The position numbers were made by a program, and so were the translations under genes. A model generated the notes under the pieces. That model saw only the letters and a program-made list of their open reading frames with translations, was not told the origin of the DNA and did no database searches. A DNA stretch of 64,000 nucleotides from Bog-473 sp963754445 (GTDB taxonomy: Bacteria > Actinomycetota > Acidimicrobiia > Acidimicrobiales > RAAP-2), in NCBI GenBank assembly GCA_963754445.1, contig CAVWFT010000002.1:372001-436000 (forward strand). Reading direction: 5' to 3'. Below are positions 48,960-57,176 of the stretch, piece after piece (position 1 is the first letter of the stretch; every line of letters begins with the position of its first letter).

Positions 48960-50218
48960 CGGCGACGGACGCGTCATCGGTGGTCGGTGGTCTTACGGCC
49001 CCCGGTTTCGAGCGGGTCGCGGAGGTCATGGCCAGCGGTGCGACCGTTGTGCTCGGAGAGCGGGAGCGGCGAGCCGGGTTCGGCGACGGGGGCGGCGCCT
49101 TCTGCGCCTTCGTCGACGGCGAGTGCGTCGTCGACCTGTGGACGGGGTCGGCCGGGCCGGGCCGGGCGTGGGAGCGAAGTACCCGCGGCGTGATCATGTC
49201 CTCGACCAAAGGCCTGACGTCTCTGTGCGCGCACGTGCTCGTCGATCGGGGCGAGCTCGACCTCGATGCGGACGTCGTGCGCTATTGGCCCGAGTTCGCT
49301 CAGGCGGGCAAGGGGTCGACGACGGTGCGCCAGTTGCTCAGCCACCAGTCCGGCGCGATCGGCCTGCCGGGCGCAGACGACCTGTTGTCCTGGGACGGCA
49401 CCGGGTGGAACGACGCGGCCGCCATTGCCGAGGCGTTGGCCGCCGGCGAACCGGCGTGGGAGCCGGGGTCGCGCCACGGCTACCACGGGGTGACCTTCGG
49501 CTGGCTGGTCGGCGAGCTGGTCCGGCGCATCAGCGGGGTCAGCCTCGGGACGTTCTTCCGGACCGAGGTGGCGGAGCGGGTCGGCGTGGCGTCGGACTGT
49601 TCGATCGGGACGCCGGCCGGCGAGCTCGACTCGGTGGCGGCGGTGCTTGAATTCCCGGTGAAGCCAGGCCAGGAGAGTGCGCTGCGGGGGCTCGACCCGG
49701 CCTCCAAGTCCGGGCGGTCGGTGCTGGCCGGCGCGCACGGATCCCTGTTCGCCGACGAGGAGGGGCGCCCGCGCTTCGCCGACTTCATGAACACGCCGCG
49801 GGTGCTAGAGGCGGAGATCGGCGCACTCGGCGCCACGTCGACGGCCCGGGCCCTGGCCCGAACGTACGCCGCCCTCGCCACCGGCGAGGAGCTCGTGTCC
49901 CGGGCGTCCATCGAGTGCATGCGGGTCGAGCAGGTGTGCGGACGCGATGCGGTGATGGCCGTGCCGACCCGTTGGGCCGTGGGCTACTCGCTCGAACCGC
50001 CCGCCCTGATCCCGGGACTGCCGCCGATGCACGGCCCGAACGAGGGCGCCTTCGGCCACATGGGTGCGGGCGGGCAGATCGGCTTCGCCGACCCGGCGGG
50101 CCGGATCGCGGTCGGCTTCGTGCGCAACCACCTGGAGAACCAGGCGCTCCCGCTCATGGGCGCCTGCCTGGTCGACGTGCTCTACTCGTGCGTGTCGGGC
50201 CGGGGCGGTGCCCGGTGA
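48956..50218 (+). CDS. Serine hydrolase (beta-lactamase/EstB-like)
   Basis: A 420-residue enzyme of the class C beta-lactamase-like esterase group. It has no signal peptide, so it is cytoplasmic. The SxxK motif is SSTKG in GVIMSSTKGLTSLCAHVLVD; the tyrosine motif is YHG in RHGYHGVTFGWLVGEL; and the C-terminal GGQIGF block replaces KTG. RQLLSHQSGAIGLPG is typical. An EstB-type esterase would open a lactone or ester in the pathway, consistent with an LLM (Baeyer-Villiger-like) step next door. Its GTG overlaps the LLM stop (GTGA). The ligase follows after 37 nt. Confidence 0.86.
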   Translation: MTATDASSVVGGLTAPGFERVAEVMASGATVVLGERERRAGFGDGGGAFCAFVDGECVVDLWTGSAGPGRAWERSTRGVIMSSTKGLTSLCAHVLVDRGELDLDADVVRYWPEFAQAGKGSTTVRQLLSHQSGAIGLPGADDLLSWDGTGWNDAAAIAEALAAGEPAWEPGSRHGYHGVTFGWLVGELVRRISGVSLGTFFRTEVAERVGVASDCSIGTPAGELDSVAAVLEFPVKPGQESALRGLDPASKSGRSVLAGAHGSLFADEEGRPRFADFMNTPRVLEAEIGALGATSTARALARTYAALATGEELVSRASIECMRVEQVCGRDAVMAVPTRWAVGYSLEPPALIPGLPPMHGPNEGAFGHMGAGGQIGFADPAGRIAVGFVRNHLENQALPLMGACLVDVLYSCVSGRGGAR

Positions 50219-50255
50219 CGACGACCGAGGGCGACACAGTACGGGGGATGGGCGC

Positions 50256-51824
50256 GTGTACGTAGCCGAGAAGGCGGCCGAGGACCCGGACGGCGCAGCA
50301 CTGATCTTCGAACCGTCGGGACGGGTGGTGACCTGGTCGGCCTACGAAGCCGCGGCCAACCAGGTGGCACAGCTGCTGCGCCAGGTCGGCCTGGTCAAGG
50401 GTGACCACGTCGCCGTCTTCATGGAGAACGTCCCCGAGGTGCTCCTGGCCGAAGCCGGCGCCGAGCGGAGCGGCGTCTACTTCACGCCGGTCAATTCCTA
50501 CCTCTCGACCGAAGAGGCGGCGTACGTCGTGAACGACTCGCAGTCGCGGGTGGTGTTCACATCTGCGGCCAAGGCGGACGTGGCGACACAACTGCCCGCG
50601 CTGTGCCCGCAGGTCGAGCGCTGGATCATGACGGCCCCGGTCGTCGGTGCAGAGGGGTGGGCGCCCGCCGCACCGTTCGAGTCGTGGGACGAGGCGGTCG
50701 GCTCCCAGAGCCCGGAGCACATCGCCGATGAGCAACTGGGCGCGCCGATGATGTACTCGTCGGGCACCACGGGGCGGCCCAAGGGGATCCTGCGCCCCAT
50801 CGCCGACATCTCGCCGGCCGAGACCAGCATCGCCGTCATCGGGATCTCCCGGCTGTGGCGGCTGCGCCAGGGCATGGTCTATCTGTCACCCGCCCCGCTG
50901 TACCACACGGCTCCGCAGGTGAGCGTGTCGATATCCCTGCGGATGAAGTCGACGGCGATCGTGATGGAGCACTTCGATCCGGCGCTGTATCTCGAACTCG
51001 TGGGCAAGCATCGGGTGACGCACTCACAGGTCGTTCCGACCATGTTCACCCGTATGTTGAAACTGCCTCCTGCGGTGCGGGCGGCGGCCGACGTGTCCTC
51101 GCTGGAGGTCGTCATCCATGCGGCGGCGCCCTGCCCGGTGCCGGTGAAGGAGCAAATGATCGAGTGGTTCGGACCGATCTTGCTGGAGTACTACGCCGCC
51201 ACGGAAGGCAACGGGGCGACGTTCATCGACTCCGACGACTGGTTGGCCCATCGTGGGAGCGTCGGGCGGGGCGTGCTGAGCAAGATCATGATCCTCGACG
51301 ACGCCGGGGTGGAATGCCCGGTCGGGACGCCCGGGACCGTGTGGTTCGGCGGAACGACGGACTACGAGTACTTCGGAGACCCGGAAAAGACGGCGGCGTC
51401 CAAACGCGACGGCGGCTCGACGAGCACCGTGGGCGACGTCGGGTACCTCGATGCTGATGGGTACCTCTATCTGACGGACCGCAAGGCCCACATGATCATC
51501 TCGGGCGGGGTGAACATCTACCCGCAGGAGACGGAGAACCTGCTGGTGACGCATCCCTCGGTGTTGGACGCAGCCGTGATCGGCGTGCCCAACGACGACC
51601 TGGGCGAGGAGGTGAAGGCGGTGGTGCAGCCCGTCGACGGGGTGGTCGGAGACGATGCATTGGAGCGGGACCTGATCGCGTTCTGCCGGGAGCACCTGGC
51701 CCACTTCAAATGCCCGCGGACGGTCGACTTCGTGGACGAGCTCCCCCGGCTGCCGACCGGCAAGCTCTACAAGGGTCCGCTGCGCGAGAAGTACTGGGCG
51801 GAACACTCGACACGGATCGTCTGA
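50256..51824 (+). CDS. Acyl-CoA synthetase / AMP-dependent ligase, right arm
   Basis: A 522-residue class I adenylate-forming ligase. PMMYSSGTTGRPKGILRP is the P-loop-like motif, LLEYYAATEGNGATFID the adenine/substrate motif, and TVGDVGYLDADGYLYLTDR followed by GGVNIYPQETENLL the hinge. PRLPTGKLYKGPLREKYW carries the catalytic Lys. The GTG start has GGGGGA 7 nt before it. It belongs to the FadD4-like group with EYFGDPEKTAAS. It makes the CoA thioester needed by the acyl-CoA dehydrogenase and CoA-transferase of the same operon. Spacing to neighbours is 37 and 30 nt. Confidence 0.9.
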   Translation: MYVAEKAAEDPDGAALIFEPSGRVVTWSAYEAAANQVAQLLRQVGLVKGDHVAVFMENVPEVLLAEAGAERSGVYFTPVNSYLSTEEAAYVVNDSQSRVVFTSAAKADVATQLPALCPQVERWIMTAPVVGAEGWAPAAPFESWDEAVGSQSPEHIADEQLGAPMMYSSGTTGRPKGILRPIADISPAETSIAVIGISRLWRLRQGMVYLSPAPLYHTAPQVSVSISLRMKSTAIVMEHFDPALYLELVGKHRVTHSQVVPTMFTRMLKLPPAVRAAADVSSLEVVIHAAAPCPVPVKEQMIEWFGPILLEYYAATEGNGATFIDSDDWLAHRGSVGRGVLSKIMILDDAGVECPVGTPGTVWFGGTTDYEYFGDPEKTAASKRDGGSTSTVGDVGYLDADGYLYLTDRKAHMIISGGVNIYPQETENLLVTHPSVLDAAVIGVPNDDLGEEVKAVVQPVDGVVGDDALERDLIAFCREHLAHFKCPRTVDFVDELPRLPTGKLYKGPLREKYWAEHSTRIV

Positions 51825-51854
51825 ACCAGATCGACACGAAAGGGGAGGTTGGCA

Positions 51855-53348
51855 ATGGCAAACGGAGGGACGGCGTTGGGGCCGTACGAACCACGGCAAC
51901 TGATCGACGGGAAGCTGGTGGAGTCTTCGACCGGGGCGACGTACGACAACGTCAACCCGGCGACGGAAGAGGTGCTGGGCCAGGTCTACGACGCGACGCC
52001 CGACGATGCCCGTGACGCCATCGCGGCCGCCCGCAGGGCCTTCGACGAGACGACGTGGTCGGAGGACCATACCTTCCGGGCCCGGTGCCTCGTGCAGCTG
52101 TCCGAGGCCATGCAACGGGCCAAGGAGGAGCTACGGACGGCGATCGTGCTGGAGACGGGTTGCCCGGTGATGTTGACCCACATGGTCCAGATCGAGCAGC
52201 CGATGACCGACATCACCTACTGGGCCGAGCAGGCGACGGCCTACGAGTACGAGCACTTCTTGCCCGTGCGCGAGTCGATGGGTGGCTGGCATCGTCGCCT
52301 GATCCGTCGTGAGGCGCAGGGCGTCGTGGCCGCCATCACGCCGTGGAACTTCCCCCTGTACCTGAACATCGCAAAGCTCGGGCCGGCGCTGGCGGCTGGG
52401 AACACCGTGATCCTGAAGCCCGCCCCGGACACCCCGTGGATGGGCACCATGCTCGGCAAGCTGATCCTCGAGGAGACCGACATCCCGCCGGGGGTGGTCA
52501 ACATCATCACCCCGTCGGATCACCTGACCGGCGAGGTGCTCACCACCGACCCTCGGGTCGACATGGTCACGTTCACCGGGTCGACGGCCGTCGGGAAGCG
52601 CATCATGGCCTGTGGGGCCGACACGCTGAAGAAGACGTTCTTGGAACTGGGCGGCAAGTCGGCCTGGATCGCACTCGAGGATGCCGAACTGGGCGACGTG
52701 CTGCCCGGTGCGGTCGGTGGCGTGTGCACGCACGCCGGGCAGGGCTGCGCCATTCCGACCCGGCTGCTGCTCCACCGCTCCCGTTACGACGAGGGCGTCG
52801 AGATGGCCAAGGCGATCATGTCGATGATCCCGTACGGCGATCCGACGGACCCGGCCAACGTGTGTGGTCCGGTGGTGAACGCCAAGCAGCGTGATCGGGT
52901 GATGGGGTACATCGAGAAGGGGAAGGAAGAGGGAGCAACCTTGTTGGTCGGTGGGCGGCGTCCACCCCAGTTCGAGAAGGGCTTCTTCGTCGAGCCGACC
53001 CTGTTCGCTGATGTCGACCCGGATGCGACCATCGCCCAGGACGAGATCTTCGGTCCGGTGCTGAGCATCATCCGCTACGACGACGACGATGATGCCGTGC
53101 GCATCGCCAACAACTCGCGTTACGGGTTGTGCGGGGTCATCAGTGGCCAAGACGAGGGACGACAGCTGGGTCTCGCCAAGCGGATCCGCACCGGGACGCT
53201 GTCGGTGAACGGTGGCTCGTGGTTCCACCCAGACGTTCCCTTCGGCGGATACAAGCAGAGCGGGCTCGGACGTGAGAATGGCAAAGAGGGATTCGAGGAG
53301 TACCTCGAGATCAAGGCCATCGGCCTGCCGGCCACGGCGCCGACGTAA
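51855..53348 (+). CDS. Aldehyde dehydrogenase
   Basis: A 497-residue NAD(P)-dependent aldehyde dehydrogenase of normal length. It has the N-terminal DARDAIAAARRAFDETTW, the coenzyme site VVAAITPWNFPLYLN and KPAPDTPW, the catalytic Glu in FLELGGKSAWI, and the nucleophile Cys in HAGQGCAIPTRLLL. GYKQSGLGRENGKEG marks the C-terminus. It oxidises an aldehyde of the pathway to the acid that the adjacent ligase can activate. ATG chosen: AGGGGAGG lies 6-7 nt before it; a TTG two codons earlier is less likely. The phosphotransferase follows after 33 nt. Confidence 0.93.
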   Translation: MANGGTALGPYEPRQLIDGKLVESSTGATYDNVNPATEEVLGQVYDATPDDARDAIAAARRAFDETTWSEDHTFRARCLVQLSEAMQRAKEELRTAIVLETGCPVMLTHMVQIEQPMTDITYWAEQATAYEYEHFLPVRESMGGWHRRLIRREAQGVVAAITPWNFPLYLNIAKLGPALAAGNTVILKPAPDTPWMGTMLGKLILEETDIPPGVVNIITPSDHLTGEVLTTDPRVDMVTFTGSTAVGKRIMACGADTLKKTFLELGGKSAWIALEDAELGDVLPGAVGGVCTHAGQGCAIPTRLLLHRSRYDEGVEMAKAIMSMIPYGDPTDPANVCGPVVNAKQRDRVMGYIEKGKEEGATLLVGGRRPPQFEKGFFVEPTLFADVDPDATIAQDEIFGPVLSIIRYDDDDDAVRIANNSRYGLCGVISGQDEGRQLGLAKRIRTGTLSVNGGSWFHPDVPFGGYKQSGLGRENGKEGFEEYLEIKAIGLPATAPT

Positions 53349-53381
53349 ACCCGCCGACGCATCCCTCCCGCTGACGATTCG

Positions 53382-54797
53382 ATGAGCGTTGCCGTCTCAC
53401 TGCCCGACGACCTGGTCGCCTGGGTCGAGGAGGTCGGTGGCGGCACGCTCGTCGCGGCCGACCGCAGGCCCGGCGGGGCCCGCAAGGAGGCCTGGTTTGT
53501 CGACGTGTCGGGACCAGATGGAGAGGTCTTCCACCTCTTCTTGCGCTACGACCGCTCCGATCCGACGTTGACGAAGGACCCGTGGACGCTGCATCGTGAG
53601 GCGGGGGTGTACCTGGCCCTGCAGGGGACGGCCGTGCCGGTGCCGCGGGTGCTCGGCGTGCACCCCATTCATCAGGCGATGCTGTCGGAGCGGGTGGCGG
53701 GCGAGACCTGGTTCTCACGGATCGGTGATCCCGACGAGCGGGAGTCGACGGCACGGGACTTCATCGTCAAATTGGCGGCGCTCCACCGGATCGACGCGTC
53801 GGCGCTCGTCCTGCCGCAGTTCCCCTCCGTGAAGACGGTCGAAGATGGCGTGCGGGCGGAGCTCGGCGAGTGGGACGGAATCCTGCGCGCTCGGGGCGGC
53901 GTCGTGGACCCGATGCTCACCTTCGCACTGTCATGGCTCCGGAGGAACATTCCGTCCTACGACGGCCCACCCGTGCTCGTACAGGGTGACACCGGGCCCG
54001 GCAACTTCATGTACGCCGACGGGCGAGTCACGGCGGTCGTGGACTGGGAGCTGGCCCACCTCGGCGACCCGATGGACGACATCGCCTGGTTGTCGTTGCG
54101 GGCAACGCAGGAGCCGTTTACCCATTTCCCGACCCGGCTGCGGGAGTACGCGGAGATCTCTGGCAATGCGATCGACGAAGCCAGGGTGCGCTACTACCAG
54201 GTGATGGCCGAGACCAAGCTGCAGGTGATGAGCCACCGGCCGGAACGTAAGGAGGCCGGTGGTGACGTCGACGACGCCGGTGGCGGCGGCGACGTGGGCA
54301 ACGGGTTCATCTACGGCATGCTGCACCGCCGCTTGTGGCTCGAAGCGCTGGGTGCGTCTCTGGGCTTGCCCCTCGAGCACGCCGAGGAGAAAGTGGCGCG
54401 GGAACGGGGTGACCACGACTGGATGTACGACGCCGTGCTCACGCAGCTGCGTGACGTCATCGTGCCCCGCACATCCGACCCGTTGGCGGCGGCAAGAGGG
54501 AAGGGCATCGCCCGGTTGATCAAGTATCTCGGCGAGGCGGACCGCTACGGCGATGCCTACCGGGCCCTGGAGCTGGACGACCTGGCCGGCGTCCTCGGGA
54601 GCCGACCGGCGTCGGTGGCCGAAGGCCGCGCGGAGGCCGCCGCCGCAGTGGCCGCCGGACGGGTCAGCGACGAGGCCTACTTCGGCCTGCTGTGGCGACG
54701 GGTGGCCCGAGACACCGAGCTGGCCCGGCCGGCCATGGGCGTGCTGGCTGACCGGCACTGGCCCGCGCTCCTAGAGGCCGGTTTGAGCTCGTCATGA
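53382..54797 (+). CDS. APH-type phosphotransferase, right arm
   Basis: A 471-residue protein with an APH/choline-kinase-like domain in the first ~300 residues: GGARKEAWFVDV and VFHLFLRYDRSD (ATP region), PVPRVLGVHP, the catalytic loop LVQGDTGPGNFMYADG (Asp and Asn present, His replaced by Gln), and Mg-binding VVDWELAHLGDPMDDIAWL. The last ~150 residues are a helical extension (AARGKGIARLIKYLGEAD) not found in the left-arm paralogue, which instead has an N-terminal extension. The downstream DUF7064-like gene overlaps its stop (ATGA), so the kinase and DUF protein are made together, as in the left arm. It probably phosphorylates an alcohol intermediate or donor. Confidence 0.86.
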   Translation: MSVAVSLPDDLVAWVEEVGGGTLVAADRRPGGARKEAWFVDVSGPDGEVFHLFLRYDRSDPTLTKDPWTLHREAGVYLALQGTAVPVPRVLGVHPIHQAMLSERVAGETWFSRIGDPDERESTARDFIVKLAALHRIDASALVLPQFPSVKTVEDGVRAELGEWDGILRARGGVVDPMLTFALSWLRRNIPSYDGPPVLVQGDTGPGNFMYADGRVTAVVDWELAHLGDPMDDIAWLSLRATQEPFTHFPTRLREYAEISGNAIDEARVRYYQVMAETKLQVMSHRPERKEAGGDVDDAGGGGDVGNGFIYGMLHRRLWLEALGASLGLPLEHAEEKVARERGDHDWMYDAVLTQLRDVIVPRTSDPLAAARGKGIARLIKYLGEADRYGDAYRALELDDLAGVLGSRPASVAEGRAEAAAAVAAGRVSDEAYFGLLWRRVARDTELARPAMGVLADRHWPALLEAGLSSS

Positions 54798-55810
54798 CAG
54801 AACTCTTCGGCGTGGATGTGGATCAGCGGCGGACCGAACGCACGTACCGTTCCTTCGGTCCGGCGGACGACGACTTTCACGACGAGGAACTGACGGACCG
54901 TTGGTGGGAGACCGAGACGATGTGGTTCTCGTGGAACGTGCCCGAACGACGGATGGGAGGATGGACCTACTGCCAAGCCAGGCCCAACGCGAATATCTGC
55001 AACGGCGGAGCCTGGGTGTGGGATGCCGAAGCCGCCTATCCGTGGGAGCTGGCGTACCGGGCCGAGTACTCGGGTCTCGAGTTGCCGCCGCGGATCCAGC
55101 GCGATCTGCGCGACTTCGAATGGCCGAACGGTGTGAAGGTGCGGGCCGTGGAGCCGCTGACGAAGTACGCCGTGTCCTACGAAGACCCGGGCGCACTCGA
55201 AGTCGACCTCGAGTTCGAGGCGATCATGGCGCCCAACCCTCACCCCGACGGCGTCGTGCCGTTCCTCAAAGGCACGCATTTCGACCAAGCCGGCCACGTG
55301 ACCGGGACGATGGTCCTCCATGGAGAGACCATCGCCGTGGACTGCTACTCCTTCCGGGACCGGTCGTGGGGGCCCAGGCCACTCGGCCGACCCAAGCCCC
55401 GAACCGGCAAGACCACGAGCGGTTTCGGCGGTGTCGGGTATTCGTTCTGTGCAGCGGGCCCTGGTCAGGCCTGGCTGATCTATGCCATTCCGGGACCCGA
55501 GGTCGAATCGGTCTCGTGCGGATTCCTCCTCCGGGATGGCAGCTACGGCCACATCCTGGCCGGGCAGCGGCGGGTCGCCTTCGATCCCGAGACGGGATGG
55601 CCCGTGTCGATCGAGATCGATGCGGTCGACGAATTCGATCGACGCCTGTCCGTGCACGGTGACGTTCTCAGCCGGCATTGGCGCGGTCACGGAGGAGACT
55701 CCCTCGTCCGTTGGCGTTGGGACGGCGGCGTCTCGGGCTGGGGCGAGGACCAGAGTTACTTCAGTGGAGCCCAATGGAAGGTCAACCGCGACCGGGCGCG
55801 CTCCATCTGA
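54794..55810 (+). CDS. DUF7064/DUF7065-like beta-barrel protein, right arm
   Basis: A 338-residue protein ending the right-arm operon. FWSWN-like aromatic strands (TMWFSWNVPERRMGGWTYC) are followed by the key segment AVDCYSFRDRSWGPRPL, matching the DHSWGARR block of the left-arm paralogue. TGWPVSIEIDAVDEFDRRL and WRWDGGVSGWGEDQSYF come next. It has the look of a two-barrel lipocalin-like or CrtC-like protein and no evident cofactor site. It is coupled to the phosphotransferase. The domain name is a best guess; the repeated kinase-plus-DUF pairing is directly visible. Confidence 0.6.
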   Translation: MTELFGVDVDQRRTERTYRSFGPADDDFHDEELTDRWWETETMWFSWNVPERRMGGWTYCQARPNANICNGGAWVWDAEAAYPWELAYRAEYSGLELPPRIQRDLRDFEWPNGVKVRAVEPLTKYAVSYEDPGALEVDLEFEAIMAPNPHPDGVVPFLKGTHFDQAGHVTGTMVLHGETIAVDCYSFRDRSWGPRPLGRPKPRTGKTTSGFGGVGYSFCAAGPGQAWLIYAIPGPEVESVSCGFLLRDGSYGHILAGQRRVAFDPETGWPVSIEIDAVDEFDRRLSVHGDVLSRHWRGHGGDSLVRWRWDGGVSGWGEDQSYFSGAQWKVNRDRARSI

Positions 55811-55910
55811 ACAAAACCTGGGTCAGCGGGAAGCGGGTCGGAGGAAATTGCGTCAGCGGTTGGCCCAGGCCCGGCTCGGACGATGACCGATCGAAGGATC
55901 AGCTGAGGGT

Positions 55911-57098
55911 CTACGTCTGCCCTTTTTCGCAGTCCGGATCGCCGAGCAGATTCGGGTCCGTGGCGGCGGCCCACAATGGCGATGGTCTCGAGGTCATCGG
56001 CCGTCCGAGCGGTCCCACGAACGAGAGAGTCTCGTTGGCATCGCCCGACATCGACCATGCGTTCGAATGCATCAGATTGTGGTGGTACTCGCACAGCAGG
56101 ACAAGGTTCGGCAGGTCGGTGGGACCGTCGTCCGGTTTCCATCGCCTGATGTGATGGGGGATGCCGAACGTGAGGTTGTCACAACCGGGGAAGCGACAGT
56201 GACGATCGCGACGCCAGATCTCGCGACGCTGTGCATCAGTGGCGAATCGCTGGCCCCTGCCTTCGTACATCGTGTGACCCAAGTTGTCATCGGCGGCCAC
56301 GATCAGGGTGGCGTCGCAGGCCAGCCGACGAACGACGTCCGCGCTGATCCATCCGCCCCGCTCGAGCTCCCCGCAGAGGGTAGACGTGTCACGGAGCAGG
56401 ACCTCGAGGGGCACGTGGGCGACAAGCGTCCCGTTCGAGGATGCGGCGGCCCGGGGACGCCGGCCCGACAGCCGGAAGAACTCCATGAAGGCATCGGCGA
56501 GACGCTGATCCCATCGGGGACCTCCCTCGGCCCGCTTGGCCCGGCCTTCGAGACGCGCCTTCACCTCGGCGTAGGAGGCTGGCGGCAATTGAGCAGTGAT
56601 CGTGCGGAACGTGTCGTTGAAACGGACCGAGCGGTTCTCTTGGTCGGCTTCGTCGGTGGCCCGGGTCGGCTTCTTGTGCGAGCGGACCAACTGGGCCAGG
56701 TCCTTCACCGAGAGCCGACTCGCCGCGTCGGCGATCTCGCGATCGGTCTCGGGTGTCGCGGTATCGACCACAGCACGCACCTTGTCGAAGCTCAAGGTGC
56801 CGGAGGAGAGGCCTGATGCCAGGTGAGGCAGGTCGAAGAGTCGGTCACCAACTCGTGCGTAGGCCTTGGCGGTGGGCATGGAGACGCCGGTGCGCTCCAC
56901 CAGCCAGTCCTCCATCGACGTGGCACCTTCCTCGCGCCAGCCCTCACGGCGATCGAGTTCGCCGGTGAGTAGAACGATGAGGCCCGCCAGGGAGGCCATG
57001 TGGCGGGATGATTCGGCGGCCATCTCGAAGATCTCTTCCGTGGAGAGGCGGGCGATCTCGGAGGCCGACAGGGCAGACGTCGGCGTGGATTCCATCAC
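55911..57098 (-). CDS. DUF222 / HNH endonuclease-domain protein
   Basis: A 395-residue protein of the actinobacterial 13E12-type family. The N-terminal ~260 residues are DUF222 (GLIVLLTGELDRREGWREEG, TGVSMPTAKAYARVGDRLF). A C-terminal HNH nuclease module follows: RRDRHCRFPGCDNLTF with a CxxC-like metal pair, IPHHIRRWKPDDGPTDLPN and LLCEYHHNLMH. Such genes are common in actinobacteria, often in several copies, and some behave as mobile elements. No flanking repeats are seen here, so mobility is unproven. A GTG-ATG pair starts the frame; the GTG is used and the ATG one codon later is equally likely. It is convergent with the catabolic operon. Confidence 0.9.
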   Translation of the reverse strand: MMESTPTSALSASEIARLSTEEIFEMAAESSRHMASLAGLIVLLTGELDRREGWREEGATSMEDWLVERTGVSMPTAKAYARVGDRLFDLPHLASGLSSGTLSFDKVRAVVDTATPETDREIADAASRLSVKDLAQLVRSHKKPTRATDEADQENRSVRFNDTFRTITAQLPPASYAEVKARLEGRAKRAEGGPRWDQRLADAFMEFFRLSGRRPRAAASSNGTLVAHVPLEVLLRDTSTLCGELERGGWISADVVRRLACDATLIVAADDNLGHTMYEGRGQRFATDAQRREIWRRDRHCRFPGCDNLTFGIPHHIRRWKPDDGPTDLPNLVLLCEYHHNLMHSNAWSMSGDANETLSFVGPLGRPMTSRPSPLWAAATDPNLLGDPDCEKGQT

Positions 57099-57176
57099 CG
57101 GAGAACGGTCGTCCGTCGGCGCGGGTGTGTGTCCGCACGTTCCGTATTTATTTCCAGGAGCGGTAGGACCGCTGGG

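Noticed and set aside
50215..50265. Short GTG-started peptide between the EstB-like and ligase genes
   Set aside because: Only 16 codons with no evidence of translation; the ligase start at 50256 with GGGGGA upstream explains the region better.
55911..57098. DUF222-HNH gene as part of a mobile element
   Set aside because: No terminal repeats, target duplication or recombinase gene is visible nearby, so only a CDS is called.
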